Below are positions 30,825-32,877 of a stretch of DNA of 32,877 bases, one piece after another (position 1 is the stretch's first letter; every line of letters starts with the position of its first letter). Made by a program: the position numbers and the translations under genes. Under the pieces are notes generated by a model. It worked only from the letters and a program-made list of their open reading frames with translations, made no database searches and was not told where the DNA came from. Source of the stretch: a virus; IMG/VR virus record IMGVR_UViG_3300042345_000505, positions 1 to 32,877 of that record, one strand, 5' to 3'.

Positions 30825-32877
30825 ATGCCAGTATTACCTAAGTATCAGTTAAAGCAATTATTTGAGGCCGGAGATTTAATCACTCAAGTAACAATGAATG
30901 ACCTCATTGAGGCCACATATAACCCTACCTTGGTTGCTGGTGCCAATGTCACAATTACTAAAGTAGAAAGTCCATCCGGAGCTACTATAACAATTTCATC
31001 TGATGGGGGTGGTATTGCTGACGTAACAGGTGGAACTGCAATTAATGTTCAATCAATTGGTGATAATAGGCAAGTATCTTTAAAGCTTGATAATTCTCAA
31101 ACTAATTTAATTGTTAATGGTTCTAATCAACTAACATTTGCTGGGGTACATATTAAAGATGAAGGCATTAATGTTGGTACATATAAAACAATTAACTTTA
31201 TAGGTACTGATGTATTAGCACAGGATAGTGGAACTCCTGGTCAGGTAAATGTTTATGTTCCTACTCCACAATTTGCATCTCACTTTAACACTATGGATGG
31301 TACAACACCTGGGCTAGTAAGTGAAGCCGGTATTACGAGATCAATTGTAAGAATAAGTTCTCCAACAGTAGAAGGTAGTCCATTTAAGACTAACGGTTGG
31401 GCAGGAACTAATCAACCTGCATATACCTCAGCAAACGGATCTGTTAACTTTGTTACCGGTGGTCAAGTTACTGGATTTAGCGGAAGTGCAGGAGGTAATG
31501 CAACAATAACAGTTACTCTATTTGATGCAAATGGTACAACTCCGCTTGAAACATTCACAACCCCAACTCTTTATCAAAACGGTACTCACGTTTCTCCTAG
31601 TGGAGATATCACGGTAATTATTTCGGCATATGCTGCAGATTCTTCAAAATGGAAAGCTGCAGTATTTATAACTGTTGTAGCTGGAGATATCTTAGCAAAT
31701 GCAGGAAGATCTGGTGGAAGATACCAAGTAAGAGCAGTAATGAACACTGATAGCGTTACTGATGGTGGTGGTACATATACATATAACCAGGCATCTGTAT
31801 TCTTTGATACGAATCCTAGTACACCGGTAATTAATGGTTCGATGACAATCGTTGAATCTGTTCCACTAGTAAAACATTTAAGTGGTGTTGAATATTACAT
31901 TCTTAACTCAACCTTTGAGGTTGATGTTACTGATATTGATAATCTTAATGCAAACACACAAGGTAGAGCCGGTGCAGCACAATGGAATTTCTTATTGACC
32001 GGAGCTGAATATGGATTACCTACACAACAGCTTAATGCATGGTCATTAACAAACGGTACATGGAACGGTACATGGACAAATCTCTATAATTTGTTAAATG
32101 CAAATTTTGAATGGACTGCTTGGCCTATTACTTCTTCAAATTATAGATTTAGAAATTCAACAGCTAACGGAACTTCAACTGTGTATGACCCATGGAATAC
32201 TGGTAATACAATAAATAGTTCAAACCAATCGGTACTTATTGATACATACGGAACAGTAGCAACAAATCTAGGTGAAGATTTTGAAGATGAGTCTCAAAGA
32301 TTAACCAGAGGTGCTGCTTCTTACTCTTCATTTAACTCTGCTGCCACTCTAGGAACAAGTTTAAGTAATCAAACCGGTACTGGTCCATTTAGCGATGGCT
32401 GTGTTGTAGGAAGTTATTTAGTAAGAGCTGATAAATTCTTTGCTGATAATGGTAACAGTCCGCAATTAGCAACTCTTATTCCTAACCTAACATCATATAA
32501 GCCTAATACATTAGGACCTAATCCTAACTATAGCACTTATACACAGAGAGCAACTTATCATAGAAGATTTTATACTGCAAGTGCTCTTCCTATTGCCAAC
32601 TTTGATATGTCATTTGGTGGATCTTGGGGATCTAGCGGAAATGCAGCCACGGCATTAGCAAATAGTCAACTAAAGATATATGTAAGAAGAGAAAATTCAC
32701 AGCCTGGCGGAAGTTTTGGTCATGGTGCAAATCCTCTTTCTTTACACGGAGCTCTATATAATTCAGGATCACCTGTTAATCCATTCAATGATGGAGCGAG
32801 TGGCGTTGATACTGTAGGATCTTTAATCAGGACCGCTGGTTCAGGTAATACTGTAACTGGTACATTTGGCAATTTTG
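30825..32877 (+). CDS. Fibre-like structural protein, N-terminal 684 residues (3' end cut by window)
   Basis: The ATG at 30825 (MPVLPKYQLKQLFEAGDLIT) opens a frame with no stop to the end of the window, so the gene is incomplete. The start lies 10 bp after the previous stop, behind AATAAGGTACA. After a short helical head, residues ~30-65 (LVAGANVTITKVESPSGATI, then SSDGGG) resemble the shaft-entry sequence common in phage fibres and whiskers. The rest is Gly/Asn/Ser/Thr-rich beta sequence with few charges and almost no Cys (one in about 680 residues). A fibre or receptor-facing decoration role is likely. It is separated from the main tail block by the replication and head-related genes. No enzymatic motif is visible. 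Confidence 0.7.
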   Translation, partial: MPVLPKYQLKQLFEAGDLITQVTMNDLIEATYNPTLVAGANVTITKVESPSGATITISSDGGGIADVTGGTAINVQSIGDNRQVSLKLDNSQTNLIVNGSNQLTFAGVHIKDEGINVGTYKTINFIGTDVLAQDSGTPGQVNVYVPTPQFASHFNTMDGTTPGLVSEAGITRSIVRISSPTVEGSPFKTNGWAGTNQPAYTSANGSVNFVTGGQVTGFSGSAGGNATITVTLFDANGTTPLETFTTPTLYQNGTHVSPSGDITVIISAYAADSSKWKAAVFITVVAGDILANAGRSGGRYQVRAVMNTDSVTDGGGTYTYNQASVFFDTNPSTPVINGSMTIVESVPLVKHLSGVEYYILNSTFEVDVTDIDNLNANTQGRAGAAQWNFLLTGAEYGLPTQQLNAWSLTNGTWNGTWTNLYNLLNANFEWTAWPITSSNYRFRNSTANGTSTVYDPWNTGNTINSSNQSVLIDTYGTVATNLGEDFEDESQRLTRGAASYSSFNSAATLGTSLSNQTGTGPFSDGCVVGSYLVRADKFFADNGNSPQLATLIPNLTSYKPNTLGPNPNYSTYTQRATYHRRFYTASALPIANFDMSFGGSWGSSGNAATALANSQLKIYVRRENSQPGGSFGHGANPLSLHGALYNSGSPVNPFNDGASGVDTVGSLIRTAGSGNTVTGTFGNF

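Noticed and set aside
1-32877. tRNA genes, CRISPR arrays, insertion sequences or an integrase
   Set aside because: Nearly all of the window is coding; no cloverleaf-sized gap, no regular direct repeats and no transposase or integrase motifs were seen.
30825-32877. The final and first genes being one gene across a circular join
   Set aside because: Joining the last base to base 1 in this frame gives GAG TAC ATT TAA, an immediate stop, and the window gives no evidence of being a whole circle.

Overview
The window is a gene-dense, AT-rich stretch of a tailed-phage genome with every gene on the + strand and almost no spacing. It reads as a contractile-tailed phage of the broad T4 superfamily, probably infecting a member of the Bacteroidota. 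The T4 link rests on a linked set of replication and recombination proteins: gp32-type single-strand binding protein, gp61-type primase, a UvsY-like mediator, UvsW helicase and a GroES/gp31-type co-chaperonin. The host guess is weaker. It rests on A/T-rich start regions with essentially no Shine-Dalgarno sequence before about 20 genes, and is an inference.

Layout. (1) 1-17416: a tail/baseplate/fibre block. It holds an incomplete structural gene, five large beta-rich structural proteins (704, 1285, 1550, 779 and 453 aa), a coiled-coil pair that may be a lysis or envelope factor (13533-14554), a coiled-coil structural protein and a tail-tube-fold protein. (2) 17439-17792: a small protein with a head-targeting-like N-terminus and a glycine-rich tail. 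(3) 17803-23133: the nucleic-acid block, in order RuvC-like resolvase, GroES-like co-chaperonin, gp32-like SSB, primase, a 73-aa protein, UvsY-like protein, UvsW. (4) 23195-30814: an acidic scaffold-like protein, two successive proteins with RNA/DNA-ligase-type nucleotidyltransferase motifs, a cytidylyltransferase/NMNAT-type nucleotidyltransferase and a small DUF3008-like protein. (5) 30825 to the end: a fibre-like structural gene that runs off the window.

The most interesting signal is a short peptide motif (hydrophobic-x-x-aromatic-[LIV]-x-acidic, usually after MK) that recurs at least eight times in seven reading units between 17.4 and 30.8 kb. It sits at N-termini, inside the acidic protein and at one C-terminus. 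It closely resembles the capsid-targeting sequence of T4 internal proteins, and several copies are followed by [IL]-x-E|[AGS], which resembles T4 prohead-protease sites. My inference is that region 4 plus the 117-aa protein encode a head core and its packaged enzymes, including ligase-like and nucleotidyltransferase activities that could be delivered with the DNA.

Regulatory signals are sparse. There is one clear intrinsic terminator (25788-25813), a TG[AG]ATATATAAA element ahead of three genes in the larger gaps, a 13-bp inverted repeat bracketing the co-chaperonin gene, an unusual GGCAA-rich leader on the gp32-like gene, and an 8-bp stem-loop between two tail genes. No tRNA, CRISPR array, insertion sequence or integrase was seen. 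Apart from the leader of the gp32-like gene and the 155-bp gap at 25712-25866, intergenic spaces are under 100 bp, and none exceeds 300 bp.
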